This document shows, one piece after another, positions 50,680-58,306 of a DNA stretch of 64,000 nucleotides; within the stretch, counting starts at the first letter, position 1; each line of letters begins with the position of its first letter. Under the pieces are notes generated by a model, which was not told where the DNA came from, searched no databases, and saw only the letters and a list, made by a program, of their open reading frames with translations. The stretch lies in the NCBI RefSeq assembly GCF_046507575.1, contig NZ_JBKFEY010000014.1:1-64000 (forward strand), read 5' to 3'. The position numbers and the translations under genes were made by a program. Source of the stretch: Pontitalea aquivivens (lineage in GTDB: Bacteria; Pseudomonadota; Alphaproteobacteria; Rhodobacterales; Rhodobacteraceae).

Positions 50680-52203
50680 TTACCCGACCGAGCCTTCCAG
50701 GCTGATCGCGACAAGGCTTTGCGCCTCCATGGCGAATTCCATCGGCAGCGCCTGCAGCACCTCGCGGCAGAAGCCGTTGACCACCAGCGCCACCGCCTCT
50801 TCCTCATCCATGCCGCGGGCGCGGCAGTAGAACAGCTGATCGTCATCCACCTTGGATGTCGTCGCTTCATGCTCGACCCGGCTCGAGTTGTTCTTGACCT
50901 CGATATAGGGCACCGTATGCGCGCCGCACTGATCGCCGATCAGCAGGCTGTCGCACTGGGTATAGTTGCGGCTGTTCTTGGCCTTGGGATGCATCGTCAC
51001 CAGACCGCGATAGGTATTCTGCGCGCGTCCCGCGGAAATTCCTTTCGAAACAATGCGTGACCGGGTGTTCTTGCCAAGATGGATCATCTTGGTCCCGGTA
51101 TCGGCCTGCTGGCAGTTGTTGGCGATGGCGATCGAATAGAATTCACCCTGGCTGGCTTCGCCGCGCAGGATGCAGGACGGATATTTCCAGGTGATCGCCG
51201 ATCCGGTTTCCACCTGCGTCCACATCACCTTGGCCCGGTCACCCCGGCAATCGGCGCGCTTGGTGACAAAGTTGTAGATGCCGCCACGGCCTTCCTCATC
51301 GCCCGGATACCAGTTCTGGACGGTGGAATATTTCACCTCGGCATCGTCAAGGATGACGATTTCCACCACCGCTGCATGCAGCTGGTGGGTTTCGCGCTTG
51401 GGCGCGGTGCAGCCTTCCAGATAGCTGACATAGCTGCCCTTGTCGGCGATGATCAGCGTGCGTTCGAACTGTCCGGTGTTTTCGGCATTGATGCGGAAAT
51501 AGGTCGAAAGCTCCATCGGGCAGCGCACGCCCGGCGGGATATAGACAAAGGACCCATCGGAAAACACCGCCGAATTCAGCGTGGCAAAGAAGTTGTCGGT
51601 CTGCGGCACGACACTGCCCAGATATTTCTTCACCAGTTCGGGATGTTCCTTGATCGCCTCGGAAATCGAACAGAAGATCACACCCGCCCTGGCCAGTTCC
51701 TCCTTGAAGGTCGTGCCCACGGACACCGAATCGAAAACCGCGTCGACCGCGACCTTGCGCGCATCCGCCGCGATGCCTTCGGCACCCTCGACCCCTGCCA
51801 GGATCATCTGCTCCTTCAGCGGGATGCCCAGCTTTTCATAGGTGGCCAGCAGCTTGGGGTCGACCTCATCCAGGCTTTTGGGCTTTTCGGCCATGCTTTT
51901 GGGCTTGGCGTAATAATACTGATCCTGATAGTCGATCGCGGGATAGTTGAGCATCGCCCACCGCGGCTCTTCCATCGTCTGCCAGCGCCGGAATGCCTGA
52001 AGCCGCCATTCGGTCATCCAGTCGGGCTCGCCGTTCTTTTCCGAGATCAGCCGAACGATATCCTCGTTCACGCCCTTGGGGGCGTATTCCATCTCGATCT
52101 CGGTTTCCCAACCGTATTTGTAGCTGCCCATGTTCTGGACGGTCTCGACCGTCTCGCGGTCCACGCCCTCACGGACTTCCAGTTCCTGATCCACCTGCGT
52201 CAC
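50680..52203 (-). CDS. sufB: Fe-S cluster assembly protein SufB
   Basis: A 507-residue SufB. Recognisable parts are the N-terminal YKYGWETEIEMEYAPKG, FSDGSFVYIPPGVRCPMELSTYFRIN, EGCTAP and the C-terminal ARGMDEEEAVALVVNGF. It is the scaffold subunit on which the nascent cluster forms. It lies 18 bases before sufC and 30 bases after the NifS-like gene. Confidence 0.97.
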   Translation of the reverse strand: MTQVDQELEVREGVDRETVETVQNMGSYKYGWETEIEMEYAPKGVNEDIVRLISEKNGEPDWMTEWRLQAFRRWQTMEEPRWAMLNYPAIDYQDQYYYAKPKSMAEKPKSLDEVDPKLLATYEKLGIPLKEQMILAGVEGAEGIAADARKVAVDAVFDSVSVGTTFKEELARAGVIFCSISEAIKEHPELVKKYLGSVVPQTDNFFATLNSAVFSDGSFVYIPPGVRCPMELSTYFRINAENTGQFERTLIIADKGSYVSYLEGCTAPKRETHQLHAAVVEIVILDDAEVKYSTVQNWYPGDEEGRGGIYNFVTKRADCRGDRAKVMWTQVETGSAITWKYPSCILRGEASQGEFYSIAIANNCQQADTGTKMIHLGKNTRSRIVSKGISAGRAQNTYRGLVTMHPKAKNSRNYTQCDSLLIGDQCGAHTVPYIEVKNNSSRVEHEATTSKVDDDQLFYCRARGMDEEEAVALVVNGFCREVLQALPMEFAMEAQSLVAISLEGSVG

Positions 52204-52233
52204 TTCCGTTCATCCTTCCTGCGGAACCCGCGT

Positions 52234-53295
52234 TCAGACCATCCGCGCCCGGTGCCGCCTCAGCGCGGCGCCGAAGGCATCGGCAAAGCGCAAGACATCC
52301 TCGCGCCCCACCCCCGGTCCGATCGACACGCGGATCGCCGAACCCGCCTGCGCTTCGTCATACCCCATCGCCACCAGTACACGGCTTGCCCGGACCTTGC
52401 CCGAAGAACAAGCCGACCCCGCCGACACCGCAAAACCGGCAAGGTCCAGCCGCATCACCTGCGTCTCGCCCTTCCAGCCCGGGGTCAGCACCGACAACGT
52501 GTTGGGCAAAAGCCCGGCCCCGTCTCCCGTTATCTCCCACCCGGGGAAGATAACATCTTCGGCGGCGTCTTCCAGAGCCAATTTTAGAATTTTTCTAATT
52601 TCAGCCACCCCGGCCCAGACACCCTGCGCCAGATCGCGCGCCGCCGCCTCGGCCGCCGCGCCGAAACCCGCGATGCCGATCAGGTTTTCGGTGCCCGCGC
52701 GCCGGCCCATTTCCTGCCCGCCGCCGCGCAGCTGTGCGGCCACATCCGTGCCCCGCCGCACCACCAGCGCGCCCACGCCCTTGGGCCCGCCCAGCTTGTG
52801 CGCAGAAATCAGCCCCGCCGTCACCCCCAGCCAGTTGAACGCCAGCGGCACCTTGCCAAAGGCCTGCGTCAGATCCGACACCGCCAGCCCCTCGGGCAGG
52901 CTCTGGATCACGCCGGTCTCGGAATTGGCCAGCTGCAGCGCCGTGCGGCCCGGATCGGTCACCGCTACCCGCCCCTGCCGGTCCACCGGCAAATCCGCTT
53001 CGCACCAGGCCAGAACCGCATCATGTTCCACCGCGCCACAATGCAGCCCCCGCCCCGCGCAGGCCAGCGCCGCCGCCTCGGTCGCGCCCGAGGTGAAGAT
53101 CACATCCTGCCCCTCGGCCCCCAGCGCGGCGGCGACCTGTGCCCGCGCCCGCTCCAGCAGGGCCCTGGCCGCCCGCCCCTCGGCATGAACCGAGGACGGA
53201 TTGCCCACCACATCCATCGCCGCAATCATCGCCGCGCGCGCCTGCGGCCGCAGCGGCGTGGTGGCATTCCAGTCCAGATAAAGCCGCCCCGCCAT
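52234..53295 (-). CDS. Cysteine desulfurase, NifS/IscS-like (class V aminotransferase)
   Basis: A 353-residue PLP enzyme, shorter than IscS (about 400). It has YLDWNATTPLRPQA at the start, TSGATEAAALA, PLP Lys167 in SAHKLGGPKG, RRAGTENL, and catalytic Cys296 in GSACSSGK. The usual DAVQ-aK and Ala-Asp-l pocket segments read DLTQAFGK and GVTAGLIS, so some binding residues differ. It lies between iscR and sufB, with SufS also in the operon; the division of labour between the two desulfurases is unknown. Confidence 0.88.
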   Translation of the reverse strand: MAGRLYLDWNATTPLRPQARAAMIAAMDVVGNPSSVHAEGRAARALLERARAQVAAALGAEGQDVIFTSGATEAAALACAGRGLHCGAVEHDAVLAWCEADLPVDRQGRVAVTDPGRTALQLANSETGVIQSLPEGLAVSDLTQAFGKVPLAFNWLGVTAGLISAHKLGGPKGVGALVVRRGTDVAAQLRGGGQEMGRRAGTENLIGIAGFGAAAEAAARDLAQGVWAGVAEIRKILKLALEDAAEDVIFPGWEITGDGAGLLPNTLSVLTPGWKGETQVMRLDLAGFAVSAGSACSSGKVRASRVLVAMGYDEAQAGSAIRVSIGPGVGREDVLRFADAFGAALRRHRARMV

Positions 53296-53320
53296 CAGCC
53301 GCCCATCCGCGCGCCTGCGG

Positions 53321-53360
53321 CTTCTTCTTGGCCCAAATACTCCCCGCGGAGCGTCCCGGC
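53321..53360. repeat. Dispersed intergenic repeat, type B
   Basis: CTTCTTCTTGGCCCAAATACTC followed by CCCGCGGAGCGTCCCGG, between iscR and the NifS-like gene. The first 23 bases are identical to 7721-7743. It is the only long gap (about 106 bases) inside the iscR-suf cluster and may act as an internal processing or attenuation point. Confidence 0.7.
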
Positions 53361-53401
53361 GCAGCCACCCGCGCGCCGCCCGGGGATGCGGCCCGCCGCG
53401 C

Positions 53402-53860
53402 TCATTCGTCCACCACCGAAAACAGCGACGGCACCGCCGGACAGGGCTTCAGCCCATTGCGCGCCACATCGGCCAGCGTGGTCTGGTGCAGAAAGACAAA
53501 GACCTGCGCGCTCAGGCTTTCCCACAGCCGGTTCGACAGCGACTGCGCCCGGCTGCCCGACACCCCGCCCGAAGCCCCCGCCCCCACATGCAGCGCGCTG
53601 ACGGTTTCATCCACCGCCTCGAAAATCTCGGAAATCCGGATCTCTTCGGGCGCGCGCGCCAGACGATAGCCACCGCCCGGGCCGCGCACGCTGGCCACCA
53701 GCCCGGCGCGCCGCAGCCGCACGAACAGCTGTTCCAGATAGGGCAGGGAAATATCCTGCCTGCGCGAGATTTCGGACAGCGAGGTCATCTGCCCCGCGCC
53801 CGCGATCGCCAGATCCACCAGCGCCACCATCGCGTAGCGTCCCTTGGTCGAAAGCTTCAT
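53402..53860 (-). CDS. iscR: Rrf2-family iron-sulfur regulator IscR, single-cysteine type
   Basis: A 152-residue winged-helix regulator (MKLSTKGRYAMVALVDLA, SLSEISRRQDISLPYLEQLF, RGPGGGYRLAR). The three-cysteine Fe-S loop of E. coli IscR is absent; that region reads ALHVGAGASGGVSGSRAQSL, and the only cysteine is Cys140 near the C-terminus. R. sphaeroides IscR has been described as a single-cysteine, still cluster-binding repressor of Fe-S genes, and this one fits. It heads the suf operon and probably represses it when clusters are sufficient. Confidence 0.93.
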   Translation of the reverse strand: MKLSTKGRYAMVALVDLAIAGAGQMTSLSEISRRQDISLPYLEQLFVRLRRAGLVASVRGPGGGYRLARAPEEIRISEIFEAVDETVSALHVGAGASGGVSGSRAQSLSNRLWESLSAQVFVFLHQTTLADVARNGLKPCPAVPSLFSVVDE

Positions 53861-53973
53861 CCAACCCTCCGCCGGCCCTGAAAAGCAAAAGCGGACACGG
53901 CCATTGACGCCGCGCCCTTCGCCCCTTAACTCACTTGCACCCGAATGTCCGGCATCCCGCCGGAGATGGCCCC

Positions 53974-54002
53974 GTCCTATGGTGTCCGAGCGATTGCGTC
54001 AA
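53974..54002 (-). promoter_or_regulatory. Candidate iscR-suf promoter
   Basis: Minus-strand TTGACG (54002-53997) is five of six to consensus, with TAGGAC (53979-53974) 17 bases downstream. The start would be near 53967, giving a leader of about 105 nt. ACTTGACGCAATCGC around the -35 box is where an IscR or iron-responsive operator would be expected, but I cannot confirm a match to a known box. It also overlaps the 5' region of the divergent hydrolase gene. Confidence 0.4.
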
Positions 54003-54055
54003 GTTTAGACCCGCCCGTCCACCTGCGACAGATCGACAGGAACCAGGCAAGATCC

Positions 54056-54715
54056 ATGCCCGAAGTCATTTTTCCCGGACCCGAAGGTCGCCTTGAAGGC
54101 CGCTACCACCCCCAGCCCGCCCCCGATGCGCCGATCGCCATCGTGCTGCACCCCGACCCGCAGTTCGGCGGCACGATGAACAACCGCGTGGTCTATAACC
54201 TGCACTATGCCTTTCACCGGCTGGGCTTCACGGTGCTGCGCTTCAACTTCCGCGGCGTGGGCCGCAGCCAGGGCGAATATGACCAGGGCATCGGCGAGCT
54301 GTCGGATGCCGCCTCGGCGCTGGATTACCTGCAGACGATGAACCCCAATTCCAAGCATTGCTGGGTCGCGGGCTTTTCCTTCGGTGCCTGGATCGGGATG
54401 CAACTGCTGATGCGGCGGCCGGAAATCACCGGCTTCATTTCTGTCGCGCCACCGGCGAACATGTATGATTTCAGCTTTCTTGCGCCCTGCCCGTCTTCGG
54501 GGCTGATCATCAACGGCACCGCCGACCGCGTGGCCCCGCCCAAGGACACGGCGACGCTGGTGGCCAAGCTGCGCGAACAGAAGGGCATCACCATCACCCA
54601 TCAGGAGGTCGAGGGCGCCGACCATTTCTTCAAGGATGATGACGCGCATATGAAGCCGATGATCGACACCGTGCAGGCCTATGTCAAACGCCGCCTGACG
54701 GAAGGGTCGCGCTGA
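54056..54715 (+). CDS. Alpha/beta hydrolase
   Basis: A 219-residue cytoplasmic alpha/beta-hydrolase. The nucleophile elbow is GFSFG with Ser108. HPDPQFGGTMNNRVV (about 32-46) forms the oxyanion region. The acid lies in NGTADRVAPP and the His in GADHFF. This pattern is typical of the small dienelactone-hydrolase-like proteins next to suf or lipid genes in alphaproteobacteria; the substrate is unknown. It is divergent from iscR and begins a three-gene operon. Confidence 0.85.
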   Translation: MPEVIFPGPEGRLEGRYHPQPAPDAPIAIVLHPDPQFGGTMNNRVVYNLHYAFHRLGFTVLRFNFRGVGRSQGEYDQGIGELSDAASALDYLQTMNPNSKHCWVAGFSFGAWIGMQLLMRRPEITGFISVAPPANMYDFSFLAPCPSSGLIINGTADRVAPPKDTATLVAKLREQKGITITHQEVEGADHFFKDDDAHMKPMIDTVQAYVKRRLTEGSR

Positions 54716-54716
54716 C

Positions 54717-54956
54717 ATGGCGCTGGTCGACGATCTGGCCGACCGGCTGGCCGCCGATGTGATGACCGCGATGGACGAACTGGGCGACGACCGTTTCTAC
54801 ATCGAGGTGGGCAAGGTCATCGGCACCTCCTCGCCCTCGCTGGAAGAGGCGTTCATGACCTCATGCCGGCTGCGCATTTCCGAGACGCGCGCGCGCCGCT
54901 TCATCGAAGACCGGCTGGCCGCGCTGCGCCGCGACAAGAAAAGCCACGCCGGGTGA
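54717..54956 (+). CDS. Small conserved helical protein, unknown
   Basis: A 79-residue soluble protein predicted to be mostly helical (LADRLAADVMTAMDELGDDRFYIEVGKVIG, then SETRARRFIEDRLAALRR). It starts one base after the hydrolase stop and overlaps the next gene by four bases (GTGA). No family was recognised. The tight arrangement and normal codon use support a real gene. Confidence 0.65.
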   Translation: MALVDDLADRLAADVMTAMDELGDDRFYIEVGKVIGTSSPSLEEAFMTSCRLRISETRARRFIEDRLAALRRDKKSHAG

Positions 54957-55540
54957 GCGCGCGTCTGGACGCGCAGTTCCGCTTCCTGATCGAGGCGGAC
55001 AAGCTCAAGCAGGTGCTGCGCGCAACCCGCCTGACCGACGGGTCGCGGCGGGAAAATTCCGGCGAACATTCCTGGCATCTGGCGCTTTATGCGCTGGTCC
55101 TGGCCGATCAGGCGGGGCCCGGGGTCAATATCGACCGGGTAATCCGCATGCTGCTGCTGCATGATCTGGTGGAAATCGACGTGGGCGACGTGCCGATCCA
55201 TTCGGCCAATGGCATGGCCCATGGTTCCGCTGCCGTCCAGGCCGCCGAGGCCGCCGCCGCGGATCGTATTTTCGGCATCCTTCCCGATGACTTGCGCGAC
55301 GATCTTCGTGCGCTCTGGCAAGAGTTCGAGGCCGCCCTGACCCCCGATGCGGTCTTTGCCAGGGCGCTGGACCGGGTGCAGCCGGTGATCCACAACATCG
55401 CCTCGGGCGGGGGCACCTGGGCGGAATATGATGTGACCTGGCCACAGCTTGAATCGCGGGTGGGATCGCGGATCGCGCGGGGCGCCCCGGCGCTGTGGGA
55501 TTGGGTCGCGGCCCGGGCACGGGGCTGGTTCGGGATCTAG
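54953..55540 (+). CDS. HD-domain hydrolase (YfbR/HDDC2-like nucleotidase)
   Basis: A 195-residue HD-domain protein with metal ligands in SGEHSWHLALYAL, LLLHDLVEIDVGD and a later Asp (ALDRVQP). The layout matches the HDDC2/YfbR group, which acts as 5'-deoxyribonucleotidases. The GTG at 54953 is the start, overlapping the previous stop. It ends the operon, followed by an inverted repeat element. Confidence 0.85.
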   Translation: MSARLDAQFRFLIEADKLKQVLRATRLTDGSRRENSGEHSWHLALYALVLADQAGPGVNIDRVIRMLLLHDLVEIDVGDVPIHSANGMAHGSAAVQAAEAAAADRIFGILPDDLRDDLRALWQEFEAALTPDAVFARALDRVQPVIHNIASGGGTWAEYDVTWPQLESRVGSRIARGAPALWDWVAARARGWFGI

Positions 55541-55564
55541 TCACCCGCCGCCCGGGGGTTTTCC

Positions 55565-55672
55565 ACCCCCGGACCCCCGGAGGATATTTCGGCAAATCCG
55601 AAGCGGCCTTCATCTTGCCCGAAATACCTCGGGGGTGAATTTGGCGCAGCCAAAGAGGGGGCAGCGCCCCCT
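55565..55672. repeat. Dispersed intergenic repeat, type A, two inverted halves
   Basis: A left half (CCCCCGGACCCCCGGAGGATATTTC, 55567 on) faces a right half (CATCTTGCCCGAAATACCTC, GGGGGTGAA and GGGGGCAGCGCCCCC, ending near 55672). The arrangement copies that at 36281-36419. It lies between the convergent HD-hydrolase and rlmE genes and could terminate both. Confidence 0.75.
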
Positions 55673-55695
55673 TACCCGGGCGGATCCCGTCCCAA

Positions 55696-56499
55696 TCAGG
55701 CGTCGGTTGCAGCGCCCGCACCTTCGTGGCGGCGGCCGCGGAAGCCCTGGGCCACCACGAATTTCTCGGAACTGTCGGACCGGCTGGCCGGGGGTTTGAC
55801 ATTGGCGACCTTGCTGAAGTTCTTCTTCAGGATCGCCTGCAGCTCGTTCTCGGCGCCGCCCGCCAGCACCTTGGCCACGAAGGTCCCGCCCTCTTCCAGG
55901 ACGTCAAAGGCGAATTCGGCGGCCGCTTCGCACAGCGCGATGATGCGCAGGTGATCCGTGCCCTGATGGCCGGACGAGGCCGCGGCCATGTCCGACATCA
56001 CCACATCGGCCTTGCCGCCCAGCCATTGCTTGACCTGTTCATCCGCGCCATCGGCCAGGAAATCGAGCTGATGGATTTCCGCGCCCGCGATGGGGGCGAC
56101 CTCTTGCAGGTCGACGCCCAGCACGGTGCCCACCTTCTTGCCCGATTTCTCGCCAAGCGCGTTGACCCGCGCGACCGCCACCTGGCACCAGCCCCCGGGC
56201 GCGCAGCCCAGGTCGACCACCCGCGCGCCGGGCACCAGGAAGCGGTATTTGTCGTCCAGTTCCAGGATCTTGTAGGCCGCGCGGCCGCGGTATCCCTCTT
56301 TCCGGGCGCGCTGCACATAAGGATCGTTCAGCTGGCGTTCCAGCCACAGCGTCGAGGACAGCTTGCGCCCCTTGGCGGTCTTGACCCGCACGCGCAGGTC
56401 GCGCTGGCCCCGCCCCGAGGTGTTCCTGGGCGCGCCAGCCCCGCCTTTACCCGCGCCGCCTTTACCCGCCCCGTCTTTACCCGTCGGTGTCTTGGTCAT
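55696..56499 (-). CDS. rlmE: 23S rRNA 2'-O-methyltransferase RlmE (FtsJ)
   Basis: A 267-residue FtsJ/RrmJ methyltransferase that modifies U2552 in the ribosomal A-loop. The K-D-K-E tetrad is seen in RAAYKILE, MSDMAAASSGH, FVAKVLAGG and SSEKFVVAQG; the SAM site is VVDLGCAPGGW. The N-terminus carries a Gly/Lys/Ala-rich extension built from 15-bp DNA repeats (GKGGAGKGGAG). It overlaps the end of ppx by one base. Confidence 0.95.
   Translation of the reverse strand: MTKTPTGKDGAGKGGAGKGGAGAPRNTSGRGQRDLRVRVKTAKGRKLSSTLWLERQLNDPYVQRARKEGYRGRAAYKILELDDKYRFLVPGARVVDLGCAPGGWCQVAVARVNALGEKSGKKVGTVLGVDLQEVAPIAGAEIHQLDFLADGADEQVKQWLGGKADVVMSDMAAASSGHQGTDHLRIIALCEAAAEFAFDVLEEGGTFVAKVLAGGAENELQAILKKNFSKVANVKPPASRSDSSEKFVVAQGFRGRRHEGAGAATDA
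56441..56485. repeat. In-frame 15-bp tandem repeat in the rlmE 5' end
   Basis: Three copies of a unit like CCGCCTTTACCCGCG (56441-56455, 56456-56470, 56471-56485) encode the repeated Gly-Lys-Gly-Gly-Ala segment. The period is a multiple of three, so copy-number change would keep the frame and only lengthen or shorten a basic tail. Confidence 0.8.
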
Positions 56500-57614
56500 C
56501 AGATCGTCCCCGGTTCTTCCAGCACGCCATCGGCGGCCATCAGTGCATATAAAAGCCCCTCGCGCAGGCCGCGGTCGGCGACCGACAGCCGATCGGTGGG
56601 CCAGACCCGCATCAGCGCCTGCAAGATCGCCGCGCCCGACATGATCAGCGTGTGCCGGTCACGCCCGATGCGCGGATCGGTGCGCCGCCCTTCGGGACCC
56701 AGCGACAGGAAATCGCGGATCACCGCGTCGATCTGCAGGCTGGACATGCGCAGCCCGTCAACGCGGTTGCGGTCATAGCGGCGCAGCCCCAGATGGCAGG
56801 CCGCCACCGTTGTGACCGTGCCCGAGGTGCCGATGATCTGGAACCCCTCGCGCGGCGATCCGGCGCTGTAGGGCGAGAAATCGGCCAGTTTCTCTTCAAA
56901 GAACCAGCTCATAAGCGCGAAGCGCGCCGCGTCATCCTCGACATCGGCGAACTGGTCCTTGAGCGTGGCCACCCCCAGCGGAACGGAAATCCAGTCGACC
57001 ACCCGGGCCGAGCCGGGGTCTTCGCGCGCGGCATCCAGCCCCGAGGACAGCCGCATGATCGCGCGGGCGCGTTCGGGGGCGGGCACATCGGACAGGTCGA
57101 TCCAGACCAGTTCGGTCGAGCCCCCGCCGATATCGACCACCAGAAGCTGTTCGGTGCGCGGATTGACCAGCGAGGCGCAAGAGATCACGGCCAGCCGCGC
57201 CTCTTCCTCGGGCTTGATGATTTCCAGCGGCAGGCCGGTTTCGCGACGCACGAAGCGCAGGAAATCGCGCGCGTTGCTGGCGCGGCGACAGGCCTCGGTC
57301 GCGACCAGGCGCATGCGCTTGACGCCGTGGGATTCGATCTTGCGCCGGCAGATCTGCAGCGCCTGCACCGTGCGCGCCATCGAGGCACGCGACAACCGCC
57401 CCGAGGCTTCAAGCCCCTGGCCCAGCTGGACAGCCTTGGAAAAGCTGTCGACCACATGGAACTGATTGCCCCTGGGACAGGCGATCAGCATGCGGCAACT
57501 GTTGGTGCCAAGATCAAGCGCAGCATAAAGCTCGCCCGACTCGGCGGGTTGGGTCGCGGGACGCTCTACCGGTTTCGGGAACGCGCCCGCGGACCGGGGA
57601 CGCCTGGGCGCCAT
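56499..57614 (-). CDS. ppx: Exopolyphosphatase / guanosine pentaphosphatase family protein
   Basis: A 371-residue Ppx/GppA protein (ASKHA fold). The phosphate-1 motif is ALDLGTNSCRM, phosphate-2 VVDIGGGSTEL, and GTSGTVTTVAA is present in the second lobe. It degrades polyphosphate or pppGpp. The short C-terminal form lacks the HD-like extension of E. coli Ppx. It is followed by rlmE in the same operon. Confidence 0.93.
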   Translation of the reverse strand: MAPRRPRSAGAFPKPVERPATQPAESGELYAALDLGTNSCRMLIACPRGNQFHVVDSFSKAVQLGQGLEASGRLSRASMARTVQALQICRRKIESHGVKRMRLVATEACRRASNARDFLRFVRRETGLPLEIIKPEEEARLAVISCASLVNPRTEQLLVVDIGGGSTELVWIDLSDVPAPERARAIMRLSSGLDAAREDPGSARVVDWISVPLGVATLKDQFADVEDDAARFALMSWFFEEKLADFSPYSAGSPREGFQIIGTSGTVTTVAACHLGLRRYDRNRVDGLRMSSLQIDAVIRDFLSLGPEGRRTDPRIGRDRHTLIMSGAAILQALMRVWPTDRLSVADRGLREGLLYALMAADGVLEEPGTI

Positions 57615-57688
57615 CTTGCACGCCCTCCGATTTCAAGTTGTCCCCAAGGTAGTGGCAGCGATCCGCCGATGCAAGAGCGGGCGGCAGG

Positions 57689-57761
57689 ATGCGGGCCGGG
57701 ATCGGGGCCGGGATCGGGGCCGGCATACGGGGCCGGCATACGGGGCCGGCATACGGGGGCG
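57689..57761. repeat. Tandem repeat of 12-13 bp units in the ppx upstream region
   Basis: About six units run head to tail: three of a GATCGGGGCCGG type (12 bp), then three of a CATACGGGGCCGG type (13 bp, last one diverged). They occupy the spacer between divergent ppx and the PF13769 gene. The mixed 12/13 bp period is notable. No coding role is possible given the frame changes. Confidence 0.85.
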
Positions 57762-57800
57762 TGACGGGAAAACGGCAGTGCGTCATGGCAGGCGGCGGCA

Positions 57801-57865
57801 GGGGGGCGCTGCCCCCCTCGCGGCAAAGCCGCTCACCCCCCGGGATATTTTCGCAAAGCCGAAAG
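57801..57865. repeat. Dispersed intergenic repeat, type A
   Basis: GGGGGGCGCTGCCCCCCTC, then CCCCCCGGGATATTTTCGC and AAAGCCGAAAG, almost identical to 3626-3690. Together with the tandem repeat it fills most of the 350-base spacer 57615-57964. The rest (57866-57964) shows a purine-rich GGGGGAAAGGG before the next gene and nothing else recognised. Confidence 0.8.
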
Positions 57866-57964
57866 CAGAGCCCGCACCAAAGGTCGCCAAGCCCGCGCAA
57901 CATGTCGAAAACCGTCATCGCGGCTGGCGCTTGCGGGCGTATCTGTGGGGGAAAGGGAATCACC

Positions 57965-58306
57965 ATGACCGAAAGCACCACCAGGATCACCATCATCTGC
58001 TGGCGCGACATTCCCGCACAGGTCATCGCGGGCCAGGGACGGGGCGCGATCAAGATCGCGCTGCCCGAACGGTTCGAACAGGCGATCGACCGCTGTGCGA
58101 TGAAGGTGGGCGCGCGCGATGCCGATGCCTATCTGGCCGAGTGGCGCAGGCGGCCCGCGGGCACCCGGCCCGGCGGGGATGCGGCGGCGGCGGCGGTGGC
58201 AGAGGTGGCGCGGCTGGTCGGCGAATATGACGCGGCGCGGCTGGCGCGGCTGGTTGCGCGGGATGGCTGGGATGCGCCCGGCGCCGATACGGGGGAAACC
58301 GGATGA
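57965..58306 (+). CDS. PF13769 'virulence factor' family protein
   Basis: A 113-residue protein beginning TRITIICWRDIPAQVIAG, followed by RGAIKIALPERFEQAIDRCAMK and DADAYLAEWRR. This matches the Virulence_fact family, a name of doubtful value. In alphaproteobacteria the family is usually found with folate-linked methyltransferase genes, as here, so a role in C1 or methylamine/betaine metabolism is more likely. The start follows GGGGGAAAGGGAA. Its stop overlaps the next ATG (ATGA). Confidence 0.8.
   Translation: MTESTTRITIICWRDIPAQVIAGQGRGAIKIALPERFEQAIDRCAMKVGARDADAYLAEWRRRPAGTRPGGDAAAAAVAEVARLVGEYDAARLARLVARDGWDAPGADTGETG

Noticed and set aside
57689..57761. Possible CRISPR array
   Set aside because: Units are 12-13 bp, directly adjacent and without spacers, and no cas genes are present.
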